Source of the DNA: Nitrospirillum viridazoti CBAmc
GTDB taxonomy: Bacteria > Pseudomonadota > Alphaproteobacteria > Azospirillales > Azospirillaceae
Direction of reading: 5' to 3'
DNA length: 64,000 nt
Assembly: GCF_000730165.1 (NCBI RefSeq)
Contig: NZ_CP022110.1
Span: 999,501 to 1,063,500, forward strand
In this document: piece by piece, positions 34,661 to 43,807 of the stretch
Layout: every line of letters starts with the position of its first letter
Position numbering within the stretch: the stretch's first letter is position 1
The notes under the pieces: generated by a model
The model's database searches: none
What the model saw: only the letters and a program-made list of their open reading frames with translations
What the model was told of the DNA's origin: nothing
Made by a program: the position numbers and the translations under genes

Positions 34661-35623
34661 ATGCGGCGACGAGCGCACAATGGCCAGGAGGTTGTCGATC
34701 AACAGAATGCACTGTTGAGAGGCCGGATCCCGCTCGTGGCGCTGATCCAGACGCTGTCCGTTGCCGAGTATCTGAATTTCAGACACGCCGCGAATGCTCT
34801 CGGCGTCAGTCAGTCGAGTGTGAGCACCAGGATCAAGGCGTTGGAAGAGGATCTCGGTGTTGTTCTGTTCGAGCGTCGCCACCGTGGTGTCCGCCTGACA
34901 GATGCAGGCAGAAGCTTCATCACGGAAGTAGCTGCGGGGATCGGCCATCTCGATCTTGCGATCAAGACCGCAGGGTCCGTCATGAACGGCTCGGTTGGTC
35001 ACCTGTCGATTGGGCTCTTGTCATCGATCGGGCTGGGGTTCCTGGCCGATCTGCGTCGTAGGTATCGGGACGAACATCCGGAAATCGAACTCGCCCTCTT
35101 CGAAGGACGCTCGGACGAAATCATTCGTCAGGTCCGCGAGGCCAAGCTCGATATCGCCTTCGTGGTGGGTGCCGTGGACGTACCCGATTGCCATTCGCGG
35201 CAGCTCTGGTCGGAAGCCTTAATGGCCGTGCTACCGCAGGGCCATTCATTGGCGTGTGCGGAGCATCTTGTGTGGCACGACCTTGCCTCAGAAACCTTCC
35301 TGGTCCGGCAAGCCGGTGCCGGTCCCCAAGTTCTGGACCACATCGTTCGCAGGCTCGTCGAACGAGAGAAGACGCCGCGCATTCGTCGGTGCGATGTCGG
35401 TCGAGACACGCTGATGCACATGGTTGCAGATGGCGAGGGGATCACACTGACGAGCGAAGCCGCGTCTCACGTCCCATTTCCCGGTGTCCTGTTCCGACCT
35501 ATCGCCGATGAGCCGGACCGTGCCAGATTCAGCGCGGTCTGGTCGCCGCACAATCGCGATCCGGCCCTCAGGCATCTGCTCGATCTCGCCAACGAGATAA
35601 GCCGCTTGTGCCCGTCCCGTTAA
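34661..35623 (+). CDS. LysR-type regulator
   Basis: A 320-residue LysR regulator. The HTH (about residues 28-75) has LIQTLSVAEYLNFRHAANALGVSQSSVSTRIKALEEDLGVVLFERRHRGVRLT. The ATG at 34661 follows GGAGG by 8 nt; the frame is open slightly upstream (34625). It is the third LysR gene within 7 kb. It follows the 14-TM MFS in the same direction after a 129-bp gap. No divergent partner gene is adjacent, so its target may be distant or the MFS gene. Confidence 0.88.
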   Translation: MRRRAHNGQEVVDQQNALLRGRIPLVALIQTLSVAEYLNFRHAANALGVSQSSVSTRIKALEEDLGVVLFERRHRGVRLTDAGRSFITEVAAGIGHLDLAIKTAGSVMNGSVGHLSIGLLSSIGLGFLADLRRRYRDEHPEIELALFEGRSDEIIRQVREAKLDIAFVVGAVDVPDCHSRQLWSEALMAVLPQGHSLACAEHLVWHDLASETFLVRQAGAGPQVLDHIVRRLVEREKTPRIRRCDVGRDTLMHMVADGEGITLTSEAASHVPFPGVLFRPIADEPDRARFSAVWSPHNRDPALRHLLDLANEISRLCPSR

Positions 35624-35867
35624 GGCACCACCGACGACATGTCGAGCAATCGGTGTCTCGCGCCGATAACGGGCAAATGACCGAATGCGTGTCAACTCGG
35701 GCATTCGTTATCAGACAAGCCTTGTGACGGTCGGTAGGCTAGACTCCGTGACAGCAGGCGCGCCCATACTCACTACGACCGCCATTTGGCAGTAGTAGTG
35801 ATCTGCAGAAGTATCTCTATGGACCGTTTCGATTGGCGGCAATTTTATCCGCCGCGGAGACTGACAC
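35624..35867. other. Intergenic, nothing recognised
   Basis: 244 bp between the LysR gene and an unknown gene. No coding homology and no strong terminator were found. Confidence 0.4.
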
Positions 35868-36599
35868 ATGGTCCACGATGAATTCCATGAAATTTGTCGC
35901 CTGATCATTGAGCATGTCGCCAGCCCTTCGGTGCGGCACATCCGTGACAAGGATGCTATTGGGGCCTTGGCCCGGCGCATCACCGATTGTGTCCATCGTC
36001 CACCGGGGCTCTGGAGCAAATGGCCTCCCCTGCGAGAGGATATGATAAGAACAGCGTCCATGACTTGGATTCCAGTCGAAGACCTCCGTGCTTCGCTGAA
36101 CCAGTATCCCGGACCGCCTCTGACCCTGACCGACGTAACCCAGCGCCTGAACGCGATCCATGAAGAAGAAGGACATTGGCCGGATGAAGCTTTCCGCGCC
36201 GACTGCCTCAACCTCTATCTTCGCGAGCGAGAGATCGGAACGGAGATGATCGCCATTGCGGGTGCCATCCGGGATTTCGTCGATGAGGCAGAACGCCAGC
36301 GTCGCGAGCGGCGAGACCGGGAATGGAAGGAACGCCGCGAGGCCGAAAAGCAAGCGCTCGAAGCTCGCTTCATCGGGGGAGCGGATTGCAGTTGGACGAC
36401 AATCTGCGGCTCTGTCGGAATTTTTGCACGCAAGAATGGTCGCGCATATCGGTTAGCCCCTACCAGGGACCGGCGGTGGGACATGTATCGCATCGAGCGC
36501 ATCGAGGATGCAGGTAAGCTAATCGGAACATACCGCACGCGAGGCGATGCCTCCAAAGCGCTGAAATTGCTGGCTTACCAGCCTGAGCCACGATGGTGA
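35868..36599 (+). CDS. Hypothetical protein
   Basis: A 243-residue soluble protein that I do not recognise. Residues about 75-110 (LTLTDVTQRLNAIHEEEGHWPDEAFRADCLNLY) look helical. Residues 130-175 form a very charged helix rich in Arg and Glu (QRRERRDREWKERREAEKQALEA) that could be a coiled coil. The C-terminal 70 residues have ADCSWTTICGSVGIFARKNGRAYRL and YRIERIEDAGKLIGTYRTRGDASKALKLLAY, a small beta-rich unit. It is immediately left of the qseC-like gene; nothing in it suggests transfer. ATG follows GGAGACTGACAC. Confidence 0.65.
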   Translation: MVHDEFHEICRLIIEHVASPSVRHIRDKDAIGALARRITDCVHRPPGLWSKWPPLREDMIRTASMTWIPVEDLRASLNQYPGPPLTLTDVTQRLNAIHEEEGHWPDEAFRADCLNLYLREREIGTEMIAIAGAIRDFVDEAERQRRERRDREWKERREAEKQALEARFIGGADCSWTTICGSVGIFARKNGRAYRLAPTRDRRWDMYRIERIEDAGKLIGTYRTRGDASKALKLLAYQPEPRW

Positions 36600-36672
36600 C
36601 TGCAGAGTTCTCATGCCACTTAACCGGGCCGACTTTGCCGGAGACTAAATGGTGTCAGCATCCCAGAATGTT

Positions 36673-36695
36673 GTGCTGCATTGCAGTTGCAGCAC
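36673..36695. promoter_or_regulatory. Inverted repeat downstream of the qseC-like gene
   Basis: GTGCTGCA (36673-36680) and TGCAGCAC (36688-36695) are perfect arms around TTGCAGT. It lies between converging genes, so it may be a terminator; the 23-bp symmetry also resembles a LuxR-type box. A second short palindrome, AGCAATA..TATTGCT, is at 36714-36729. Confidence 0.4.
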
Positions 36696-36756
36696 GTATA
36701 GAGAGTGCATTCCAGCAATAGGTATTGCTCTCTTACTGGCTGGGTTACAAACCAGA

Positions 36757-36978
36757 TCAGCGCAATCGGGATGATTCCTTCAGAAGCTCGCCCGGCTCAA
36801 TTCCAAGCGCCTCAGCAATCTGCCCAAGAACAGTGACGCTGGCGGAAACGTCGGCGCGCTCGATCGCGCCAATATAGCGCGCGCTCAAGCCGGACTGGTC
36901 GGCCAACTCTTCCTGCGTCATTTGCTTGTCATGGCGCAGCCGACGCAGATTGACCGCCATAACCTCCTTGAGATCCAT
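36757..36978 (-). CDS. XRE-family repressor (QseC-like)
   Basis: A 73-residue cI/XRE-type helix-turn-helix protein: VNLRRLRHDKQMTQEELADQSGLSARYIGAIERADVSASVTVLGQIAEALGI. It is almost only the DNA-binding domain, as in QseC, the small repressor of ICEMlSymR7A. It is divergent from a DUF2285 protein with a perfect 35-bp palindrome starting 19 bp before its ATG. In the known system QseC represses its own gene and qseM, giving bistable control of transfer. The match is by gene size, fold and arrangement, not by alignment. Confidence 0.75.
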   Translation of the reverse strand: MDLKEVMAVNLRRLRHDKQMTQEELADQSGLSARYIGAIERADVSASVTVLGQIAEALGIEPGELLKESSRLR

Positions 36979-36996
36979 GGCGAAATGAGAGCCTGC

Positions 36997-37031
36997 ATCG
37001 GAATGATCGTTCCAGGAACGATCATTCCGAT
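36997..37031. promoter_or_regulatory. Perfect 35-bp palindrome, operator of the QseC-like repressor
   Basis: Arms ATCGGAATGATCGTTCC (36997-37013) and GGAACGATCATTCCGAT (37015-37031) pair without mismatch around a single A at 37014. It lies 18 bp before the XRE gene and about 156 bp before the DUF2285 gene, an ideal autoregulatory operator. Confidence 0.82.
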
Positions 37032-37187
37032 TCGTGCTGAAACGTGTTATAGGTCCGCTCGACCAAACGATGAATTCCTATCCGTTGCTCCACAGAGCCG
37101 TAGTTCACGAAGCCGGTTGTCTCAAAATTGAAGAGCTGTTGAACTATTCTTTGCGGATCGCTGTACTGTCGAAAGGAGGACCATCTG
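37032..37187 (+). promoter_or_regulatory. Leader of the qseM-like gene
   Basis: 156 bp between the palindrome and the DUF2285 gene. It ends in the strong site AAAGGAGG 7 nt before the ATG. Any qseM promoter would lie near the palindrome, giving a long untranslated leader. Confidence 0.4.
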
Positions 37188-37484
37188 ATGCGGATGCGCC
37201 CCGAACTCGATCCCGAAGTTGACGACTTGGCTCCCACCGAGCCACAGGTGACGCTTTATGACGAAGCACACTTCGTTACCTACCTGCGCTTGCTCGACGC
37301 GGAAGCGGATAGCGCTGACTGGACAGAAGTGGCTCGCATCGTTTTGCATCGTGATCCGGCCGCAGAGCGTACCCGCACGTGCTGGCAAAGCCATCTCTCA
37401 CGCGCGCAATGGATGACGAAGACCGGCTATCGCAAAATACTCGAGCAGGCCGCCGATCAAGCGCGATCAAGCACGTTCCGCTGA
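37188..37484 (+). CDS. DUF2285 domain antiactivator candidate (QseM-like)
   Basis: A 98-residue protein matching the C-terminal part of DUF2285: LYDEAHFVTYLRLLDAEADSADWTEVARIVLHRDPAAERTRTCWQSHLSRAQWMTKTGYRKIL. It is a single domain with no DUF6499 part, like QseM of ICEMlSymR7A. QseM blocks the TraR activator and the frameshift-made FseA (which has the same domain), and is itself repressed by QseC. The divergent XRE gene and palindrome support this assignment. The AAAGGAGG site suggests strong translation. Confidence 0.75.
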   Translation: MRMRPELDPEVDDLAPTEPQVTLYDEAHFVTYLRLLDAEADSADWTEVARIVLHRDPAAERTRTCWQSHLSRAQWMTKTGYRKILEQAADQARSSTFR

Positions 37485-37495
37485 CGATCCTGGGG

Positions 37496-38461
37496 CTAGA
37501 CCCCCGTCTCCTCTCGGCCGATGCCTCGTTCGTACGTCATCAGCTTTGTCTTCTTTCGCCGGAACACGGCAGGCGTCACACCGACGATCCGGCAAAACAC
37601 CTTGGCAAACGCGTTGTCGCTGCCATAGCCGAGGTCGTGCGCTATCGTGGCAAGCGGTTGTTCCGTCTCTATGAGCAGCCGTTTGGCGACATGCACCCGC
37701 CAGCGCGCCAGATATTCGAGCGGAGTTTGTTCGAGGGTCGAACGGAATGCTGCGGCGAAGGCCGAACGCGACATGCCGGCGACCGACGCGAGGCTCTCGA
37801 CCTTCCAGGGTTTCTCAGGCGCCGCATGCACGGCGTGAATGGCCCGGCTGAGCCGTGGGTTCGCCAAGGCCGCAAGCAGCCCGTGCCTCGGCTCGGGAGC
37901 GGACGCCATATAGGCGCGCACAGCTTGCACAAAGAGGACATCGGCGAGACCGCGAACGACCACATCGCTTCCGGCATCTCTTTGGACCGTCTCGCGGGCC
38001 AACAGACTGAATGTCGCGCGAAGCGCCTCATTCCGCTCTTCATCCAGCCGGAAGTGAAGGAGCTCAGGCAATAACTCCACCAGAGGTCTGCCGGTCGACG
38101 CATTGAAGCCGAACCAGCCGGTGACGAACGACGCCGAAACCCCTGATCCGCCAAACCTGATGATCCCATCGTCCGCGCGCGTTTCAGTCATCAAACTGGC
38201 GCAGGTTCTCGTTGGCGTGTCGTTCTCGTCGCCGAGCGCAAACGTATCGGGATCGAGGATCAGAAAGAGGTCCCCGGTGTGTAGCCGTAGCGGAGGATGA
38301 GTCTCGCGCTTGAGCCAGCAAACGCCTTCGGTGACGAGGCCGAAGCGGGCTCGCTCCTTGCCCGGCGCAAATTCCACAGCCCAAGGTGCGCGGACCTCGA
38401 ACCGGGCGTAGAGCGCGCTCCGCAAATGCATGGCCGAGACGATGCTGGTGAGAAAGTCCAC
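37496..38461 (-). CDS. AraC-family regulator (cupin N-terminus)
   Basis: A 321-residue AraC-type activator. An N-terminal cupin_6-like domain (RAPWAVEFAPGKERARFGLVTEGVCWLKRE and LHTGDLFLILDPDTFAL) is followed by the double HTH (about 225-315) with SRAIHAVHAAPEKPWKVESLASVAGMSRSAFAAAF and RLLIETEQPLATIAHDLGYGSDNAFAKVFCRIVGVTPAVFRR. I favour the GTG at 38461, where family sequence begins and 104 bp remain before the divergent oxidoreductase; an in-frame ATG at 38536 is possible. It probably activates the oxidoreductase gene at 38566. Confidence 0.85.
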   Translation of the reverse strand: MDFLTSIVSAMHLRSALYARFEVRAPWAVEFAPGKERARFGLVTEGVCWLKRETHPPLRLHTGDLFLILDPDTFALGDENDTPTRTCASLMTETRADDGIIRFGGSGVSASFVTGWFGFNASTGRPLVELLPELLHFRLDEERNEALRATFSLLARETVQRDAGSDVVVRGLADVLFVQAVRAYMASAPEPRHGLLAALANPRLSRAIHAVHAAPEKPWKVESLASVAGMSRSAFAAAFRSTLEQTPLEYLARWRVHVAKRLLIETEQPLATIAHDLGYGSDNAFAKVFCRIVGVTPAVFRRKKTKLMTYERGIGREETGV

Positions 38462-38565
38462 GCGACGTTCCAACTTGGACGATTGAACATATTTGGTGGA
38501 CGATACGCCATCGATCGTCCAATCAAAAGCTCCCATATTGGACAGCGAATAACGGGAGCGTTGCG

Positions 38566-39573
38566 ATGCAGTCCTTTCATCTCGGCCGGCAAGGCGACAT
38601 CGATAGGCTTGAGCGCGAAGTTCACGCCGACCCAACACCTGGCAAAGGCGAGGTTCTGGTTCGCGTGCGGGCCTCCTCGCTGAACTATCGTGACATCATG
38701 ATCCTCGAAGGCCGGTACGGCCGCGTCCCATTCATTCCGGGGCTGATCCCGCTGTCCGACGCTGCGGGCGAGGTGGTCGCTGTCGGAGAGGCCGTCACGC
38801 GTTTCCGTTCCGGCGACCGCGTGGCGCTGACGGCTTTGCCGGGCTGGCTGGCCGGAAAGATCACGCCGGAGGTTCTGATCAATCAGCCGGGTGCCAACCG
38901 CCCCGGCGTGCTTTCCGACATCAAGATCGTGCAGGAGGACGCGTTGGTCGCGCTCCCTGAATCCCTGTCATTCGAGGAAGCCGCGACACTTCCCGGTGCC
39001 GCTGTCACCGCCTGGGTTGCTGTGGGCCATGTTCGCCCCGGCGAGACCGTATTGGTCCAGGGCACGGGTGGTGTTTCGCTGTTCGCGCTCCTGTTCGCCA
39101 AAAACGCCGGCGCACGCGTGATCGCGACCACCTCCAGCGACGAGAAAGCCGAACGTCTGAAGGTGCTCGGCGTCGACACGGTCGTGAACTATCAGCGTGA
39201 GCCCGAATGGCATCTGGCCGTGCGGGAGGCGACCGGCGGTCGCGGAGCAGACCATGTCATTGAGATCGGTGGCACAGGCACGCTGGAGCGATCGATCCAG
39301 GCGGCGGCGATGGCCGGTCACATTGAACTGGTCGGCACGCTCGCCGGCGGCGGTAGTCTCGACGCGGCAGCGTTCGCACGAAATATCGTCACGATCCGCT
39401 GGGCTTCGGTTGGCAGCCGGGCCGATTTCGAGGCGATGAATCGTGCCATCGCGGTTCATCGGCTGCAGCCCGTCATCGATCGTGTCTTCCCCTTCGCCGA
39501 GGCGCGACAAGCCTATCGCCATTTCCAGAGCCGGTCTCACTTCGGCAAGGTTGTCATTCGGCACGACGACTGA
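38566..39573 (+). CDS. Quinone oxidoreductase-like MDR enzyme
   Basis: A 335-residue medium-chain dehydrogenase/reductase. The GroES-like half has LVRVRASSLNYRDIMILEGRYG, and the Rossmann half has VLVQGTGGVSLFALLFAKNAGARVIATTSSDEKAERLKVLGVDTVVNY. The NADPH-binding loop is GTGGVS. The catalytic zinc ligand cysteine seen in true alcohol dehydrogenases is absent from the usual place (NYRD), so a zinc-free quinone or enone reductase is likely. It is divergent from the AraC regulator. Confidence 0.9.
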   Translation: MQSFHLGRQGDIDRLEREVHADPTPGKGEVLVRVRASSLNYRDIMILEGRYGRVPFIPGLIPLSDAAGEVVAVGEAVTRFRSGDRVALTALPGWLAGKITPEVLINQPGANRPGVLSDIKIVQEDALVALPESLSFEEAATLPGAAVTAWVAVGHVRPGETVLVQGTGGVSLFALLFAKNAGARVIATTSSDEKAERLKVLGVDTVVNYQREPEWHLAVREATGGRGADHVIEIGGTGTLERSIQAAAMAGHIELVGTLAGGGSLDAAAFARNIVTIRWASVGSRADFEAMNRAIAVHRLQPVIDRVFPFAEARQAYRHFQSRSHFGKVVIRHDD

Positions 39574-39719
39574 CGATGCACGAGAGCCTTGATGCATGAT
39601 GTCGTCCGCCGATTCTTCGCTGCTGTATCCGATAGCGCGAGGGCAAGTCTTTTCCATTGCTTGTCGCCGTAGCTGGCATTCTCTGATCGGCTCCGTCTCT
39701 TTTGCCGATTGGAGCCTCA

Positions 39720-41300
39720 ATGTCCGGAAGTCGCGTCCTGTGGGGACAAGTCGCCGTCGTTCTCGTGATCGTGCTCACCGCCGTCTGGTGCGCGACGGAA
39801 TGGACGGCGTGGCGGCTCGGCTTTCAGGCGCAGCTCGGCGGGGTGTGGTTCGAGGTGGCCGGCTGGCCGATCTATTATCCGCCGCTCTTCTTTTGGTGGT
39901 GGTATTGCTACGACGCCTATGCCCCATCGATCTTCATTGAAGGTGCTGGCATTGCGGTATCGGGGGCGTTGGTCGCGATCGTCGTCGCGATTTCACTATC
40001 GGTGATCCGCGCGCGGGAAGCGAAGAACGTCGCCACCTACGGCTCGGCGCGCTGGGCCGACGCGCAAGAGCTCAAGGCCGCCGGTCTGCTCGGCCCCGAT
40101 GGTGTCCTGCTCGGCCGGCTCGACGACGACTATCTGCGCCATAACGGTCCCGAGCATGTGCTGTGCTTCGCGCCAACCCGATCCGGCAAAGGCGTCGGCC
40201 TTGTCGTGCCGACGCTGCTGACCTGGCCGGGAAGCTCGATCATCCATGACATCAAGGGCGAGAACTGGGGCCTGACCGCCGGCTTCCGGTCGAAGCATGG
40301 CCGCGTGCTGCTGTTCGATCCGACCAATCCGGCGTCGTCGGCTTACAATCCGCTGCTGGAGGTGCGCCGCGGCGACAAGGAAGTCCGCGACGTGCAGAAC
40401 ATCGCCGACATCCTCGTCGATCCGGAAGGCGCGCTCGACAAGCGCAACCATTGGGAAAAGACCAGCCATTCGCTACTGGTCGGGGCGATCCTCCACGTCC
40501 TCTACGCCGAAGCCGACAAGACGCTCGCCGGCGTCGCCAATTTCCTCTCCGACCCGAAACGGCCCGTCGAGACGACGCTGCGTGCCATGATGAACACGCC
40601 ACATCTCGGCGAGGCCGGCGTCCACCCCGTCATCGCATCTTCGGCACGCGAGCTGCTGAACAAGTCCGACAACGAGCGATCGGGCGTGCTCTCCACCGCA
40701 ATGTCGTTCCTCGGTCTGTACCGCGACCCCGTGGTGGCGAAGGTGACGGCGCGCTGCGACTGGCGCATCGCCGATCTGGTAACGGGGGAGAGGCCGGTCA
40801 GCCTCTATCTCGTCGTCCCGCCCTCCGACATCAACCGCACCAAGCCGCTGATCCGCCTGCTCCTCAATCAGGTCGGACGGCGTCTGACCGAAGACCTGAA
40901 GACCTCCGCCAACCGGCATCGCCTCCTGTTGATGCTGGATGAGTTTCCGGCGCTCGGTCGCCTCGATTTCTTCGAGAGCGCACTCGCCTTCATGGCGGGT
41001 TACGGCATCAAGAGTTTCCTGATCGCCCAGAGCCTCAATCAGATCGAGAAAGCTTACGGCGCGAACAACAGCGTGCTCGACAATTGCCATGTGCGCGTCG
41101 CCTTCGCCACCAACGACGAGCGCACCGCCAAGCGGGTGTCGGACGCGCTCGGCACCGCGACCGAGATGCGCGATTCCACCAACTATGCCGGCCACCGGCT
41201 GTCGCCCTGGCTCGGCCATCTCATGGTGTCGCGGCAGGAGACGGCTAGGCCGCTGCTGAGTAAGCGTCAGCGCAGCCCCGCCTTCCCATGGCGTTATTGA
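39720..41300 (+). pseudogene. traG: TraG/VirD4 coupling protein, 5' part (disrupted by IS66)
   Basis: The T4SS coupling ATPase that links the relaxase-DNA complex to the channel. Two N-terminal membrane segments (about 8-28 and 75-97) precede the ATPase, with Walker A APTRSGKGVG at 151-160 (Lys157) and Walker B LLMLDEFPALG (Asp407/Glu408). Native sequence stops at 41259, within the 8-bp target duplication; 13 foreign codons follow to a stop at 41300. The 3' part resumes at 44445. Removing the element restores a 663-residue frame. The truncated protein keeps both Walker motifs but loses about 150 C-terminal residues. Confidence 0.9.
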
Positions 41301-41336
41301 TGGGCATGCTTGCCGCTCGGCTTGAGTGGTGGACGC

Positions 41337-41771
41337 ATGGATGACGTGACGGTGATCGGCAAGGAGGCGCTTCGAAGTGCTCATACGAGCGCTTCGGAGT
41401 TGCACGGCGAAGTTTTGAGCGGGCCGGAGCGTCGGCGGCGCTGGAGTACCGAAGAGAAGCTGCGGGTTCTGGCGCAGAGCGTGGCGCCGGGGTCGTCGCC
41501 GAGCCTGACGTGCCGCATGCACGGTATCAGCACCGGTCAGCTATCGACGTGGCGCAAGCAGTTCCGGTCGGGTGAGCTGACGGGGTTCGTGCCGGTCTCG
41601 GTTGTTGCCGATGCGGCGTTGCCCGCACCGGCTGTCGTACCTGAAGTGGCGGAGCAGACGCCCGTTGCCGTCGGCGTGGTCGAGGTCGAGCTGCCGACCG
41701 GCGTGCGCCTGCGGATCACCGGCGATGTCGGTGAGGCGGCCTTGCGCCGGGTTTTGGCGGCATTGTCGTGA
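41337..41771 (+). CDS. tnpA: IS66 accessory protein TnpA
   Basis: A 144-residue IS66 TnpA: RRRWSTEEKLRVLAQSVAPGSSPSLTCRMHGISTGQLSTWRKQFRSGEL is an HTH related to IS3-type OrfA, and the end has VEVELPTGVRLRITGDVGEAALRRVLAAL. It is an accessory DNA-binding protein required together with TnpB for IS66 transposition. The ATG at 41337 is used; its stop overlaps tnpB by 4 bp. Confidence 0.92.
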   Translation: MDDVTVIGKEALRSAHTSASELHGEVLSGPERRRRWSTEEKLRVLAQSVAPGSSPSLTCRMHGISTGQLSTWRKQFRSGELTGFVPVSVVADAALPAPAVVPEVAEQTPVAVGVVEVELPTGVRLRITGDVGEAALRRVLAALS

Positions 41772-42115
41772 TCGGCCTTCCGGGCAATGTCCGCCTCTAC
41801 CTGGCGTGCGGCGCGACCGACATGCGCCGTGGGTTCGACAGCCTGGCCGCTCAGGTGCAGACGATGCTGAGGCTTGATCCCCACGACGGCGCGCTTTACG
41901 CCTTCCGGGGGCGGCGGGGTGACCTGATCAAGATTTTATGGTGGGACGGCCAGGGCCTCTGCCTGTTCTCCAAGCGGCTGGAGCGTGGCCGGTTCGTCTG
42001 GCCACAGGCCCGGGAGGGCTCGGTCGCGCTTACCGCCGCCCAGGTTTCCATGCTGCTGGAAGGGATCGATTGGCGGACGCCGGTGCGAACCTGGCAGCCG
42101 GACGCGGCCTGCTGA
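41768..42115 (+). CDS. tnpB: IS66 accessory protein TnpB
   Basis: A 115-residue IS66 Orf2 (TnpB): VRLYLACGATDMRRGFDSLAAQVQ, then FRGRRGDLIKILWWDGQGLCLFSKRLERGRFVWP, the family signature. GTG start overlaps tnpA. It is essential for IS66 transposition by an unknown mechanism and is not homologous to the TnpB nuclease of IS200/IS605. Confidence 0.95.
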   Translation: MIGLPGNVRLYLACGATDMRRGFDSLAAQVQTMLRLDPHDGALYAFRGRRGDLIKILWWDGQGLCLFSKRLERGRFVWPQAREGSVALTAAQVSMLLEGIDWRTPVRTWQPDAAC

Positions 42116-42211
42116 GCGCGCTCGGTCCCGTGCGGCCCCCGGCGCGTCATAGTGACTCGGATGCTGTCCACCACGCTGCCGACGGCGGCGTTTTCGGGTA
42201 GAATCCGCCCC

Positions 42212-43807
42212 ATGACCGCCGCCGCCGCAGAGATCGCCGAGCTCCGTGCCCGGCTCGCCGAACGCGAGGCCGAACTGGCCACGGCGCGGGCGGAACTGAC
42301 TGGCGCGCGCCTCCTGATCGAGCAGTACAAGGCCCAACTGGCCAAGCTCCGCCGGATGCAGTTCGGCCGCTCATCGGAGAAGCTCGACCGGCAGATCGCG
42401 CAACTGGAACTGATGCTGGAAGACCTGGAGGAAGGCGAAGCCGCCCGGACGGCGCCGTCGCTGGATGCCGGGAACGCGGCCCCGGAACGGCGCCAGCGGG
42501 ACCAGCGCCATCCGGTGCGCCATCCCTTGCCGGAGCATCTGCCGCGGGAGGAGGTCGTCCATTCCCCCGGTGACGTCTGCCCCGGCTGCGGCGGCACGCA
42601 TTTCTCCAAGCTGGGCGAGGACGTGACCGAGGTGCTGGAGAAGATCCCGGCCCGCCTCAAGGTGATCCGCCACATCCGGCCGAAGCTCTCCTGCCGGGCG
42701 TGCGAGGTCATCCTCCAGGCGCCTGCCCCAGACCTGCCGGTGGAGAAGGGCCGCCCCGGGCCCGGCCTGCTGGCCAATGTCGTGGTGTCGAAGTACCTGG
42801 ACGGGCTGCCGCTCTACCGGCAGTCGGCGATCCTGGCGCGCGAGGGCATCGCGATCGAGCGCGCGACCTTGGCCGATTGGGTCGGCCATGCCGCCTGGTG
42901 GGTGGCCCCCCTGGCCGGTCTGATCGGTGCCCATGTAATGGCGGCGCCAGTCATCCACACCGACGACACGCCGATCAAGGTGCTGGCCCCCGGCAACGGC
43001 CAGACCCGGCTCGGTCGGCTTTGGACCTACCTGGTCGATGAGCGGCCCTGGTGCGGGGAGCGTGCGCCAGCGGCGTTCTATCGTTTCAGCCCGGATCGCA
43101 AGGGCGAACGGCCCCGTGAGCATCTCTCCGGGTTCAGCGGGGTGATCCAGGCGGACGCCTATACGGGTTATGAGGCACTGACCCGGCCATCGAGCCTGGT
43201 CCAGCCCGGCATCATCCCATCGGGCATCGTTCATGCTGCCTGCTGGGCGCATGCGCGGCGGCATCTCTACGACCAGTACGAGAAGACCAGGTCACCCATC
43301 GCCGAGGAGGCCTTGCGCCGGATCGGGCGGCTCTACGAGGTCGAGGCCGCGATCACCGGCCTGTCGGCTGAACAGCGCCGGGACGCCCGGCGGCAACTCG
43401 CCGTTCCCATCCTCGACGACCTCAAGCCATGGCTGGAGGCGCAGCAACGGCGCCTGTCGGCCAAGAACACGCTGGGCAAGGCGATCGGGTATGCGCTGAA
43501 CCGCTGGGAGGCGCTCACCCTCTATGTCGCCGATGGCCGTATCGCCATCGACAACAACCCCGCCGAACGCTCCCTGCGCGGCATCGCAATCACCAGGAAG
43601 AACTTCCTGTTCCTGGGCTCCGAGGCGGGCGGCGACCGGGCGGCACTCCTCTACTCCGTCCTGGAGACGGCGAAGCTGAACGGGCTCGACCCCGAGGCCT
43701 ATCTGGCGGATGTCCTGGACCGCATGGCCAAGGGGCATCCGATCAACCGGCTGGCCGAACTTCTGCCCTGGAACTGGATGCGCCGGGCTGACAAACTCGC
43801 GGCATGA
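42212..43807 (+). CDS. tnpC: IS66 transposase TnpC
   Basis: A 531-residue DDE transposase. An N-terminal leucine-zipper-like helix (about 10-60) is followed by a zinc-finger-type segment (CPGCGGTHF and CRACEVI), then the catalytic domain with VIHTDDTPIKVL, VIQADAYTGYEAL and the late IDNNPAERSLRGIAITRKNFLF, which carries the conserved Glu. The ATG at 42212 begins where family members start. Its stop overlaps the passenger gene by 4 bp. It looks intact. Confidence 0.95.
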   Translation: MTAAAAEIAELRARLAEREAELATARAELTGARLLIEQYKAQLAKLRRMQFGRSSEKLDRQIAQLELMLEDLEEGEAARTAPSLDAGNAAPERRQRDQRHPVRHPLPEHLPREEVVHSPGDVCPGCGGTHFSKLGEDVTEVLEKIPARLKVIRHIRPKLSCRACEVILQAPAPDLPVEKGRPGPGLLANVVVSKYLDGLPLYRQSAILAREGIAIERATLADWVGHAAWWVAPLAGLIGAHVMAAPVIHTDDTPIKVLAPGNGQTRLGRLWTYLVDERPWCGERAPAAFYRFSPDRKGERPREHLSGFSGVIQADAYTGYEALTRPSSLVQPGIIPSGIVHAACWAHARRHLYDQYEKTRSPIAEEALRRIGRLYEVEAAITGLSAEQRRDARRQLAVPILDDLKPWLEAQQRRLSAKNTLGKAIGYALNRWEALTLYVADGRIAIDNNPAERSLRGIAITRKNFLFLGSEAGGDRAALLYSVLETAKLNGLDPEAYLADVLDRMAKGHPINRLAELLPWNWMRRADKLAA

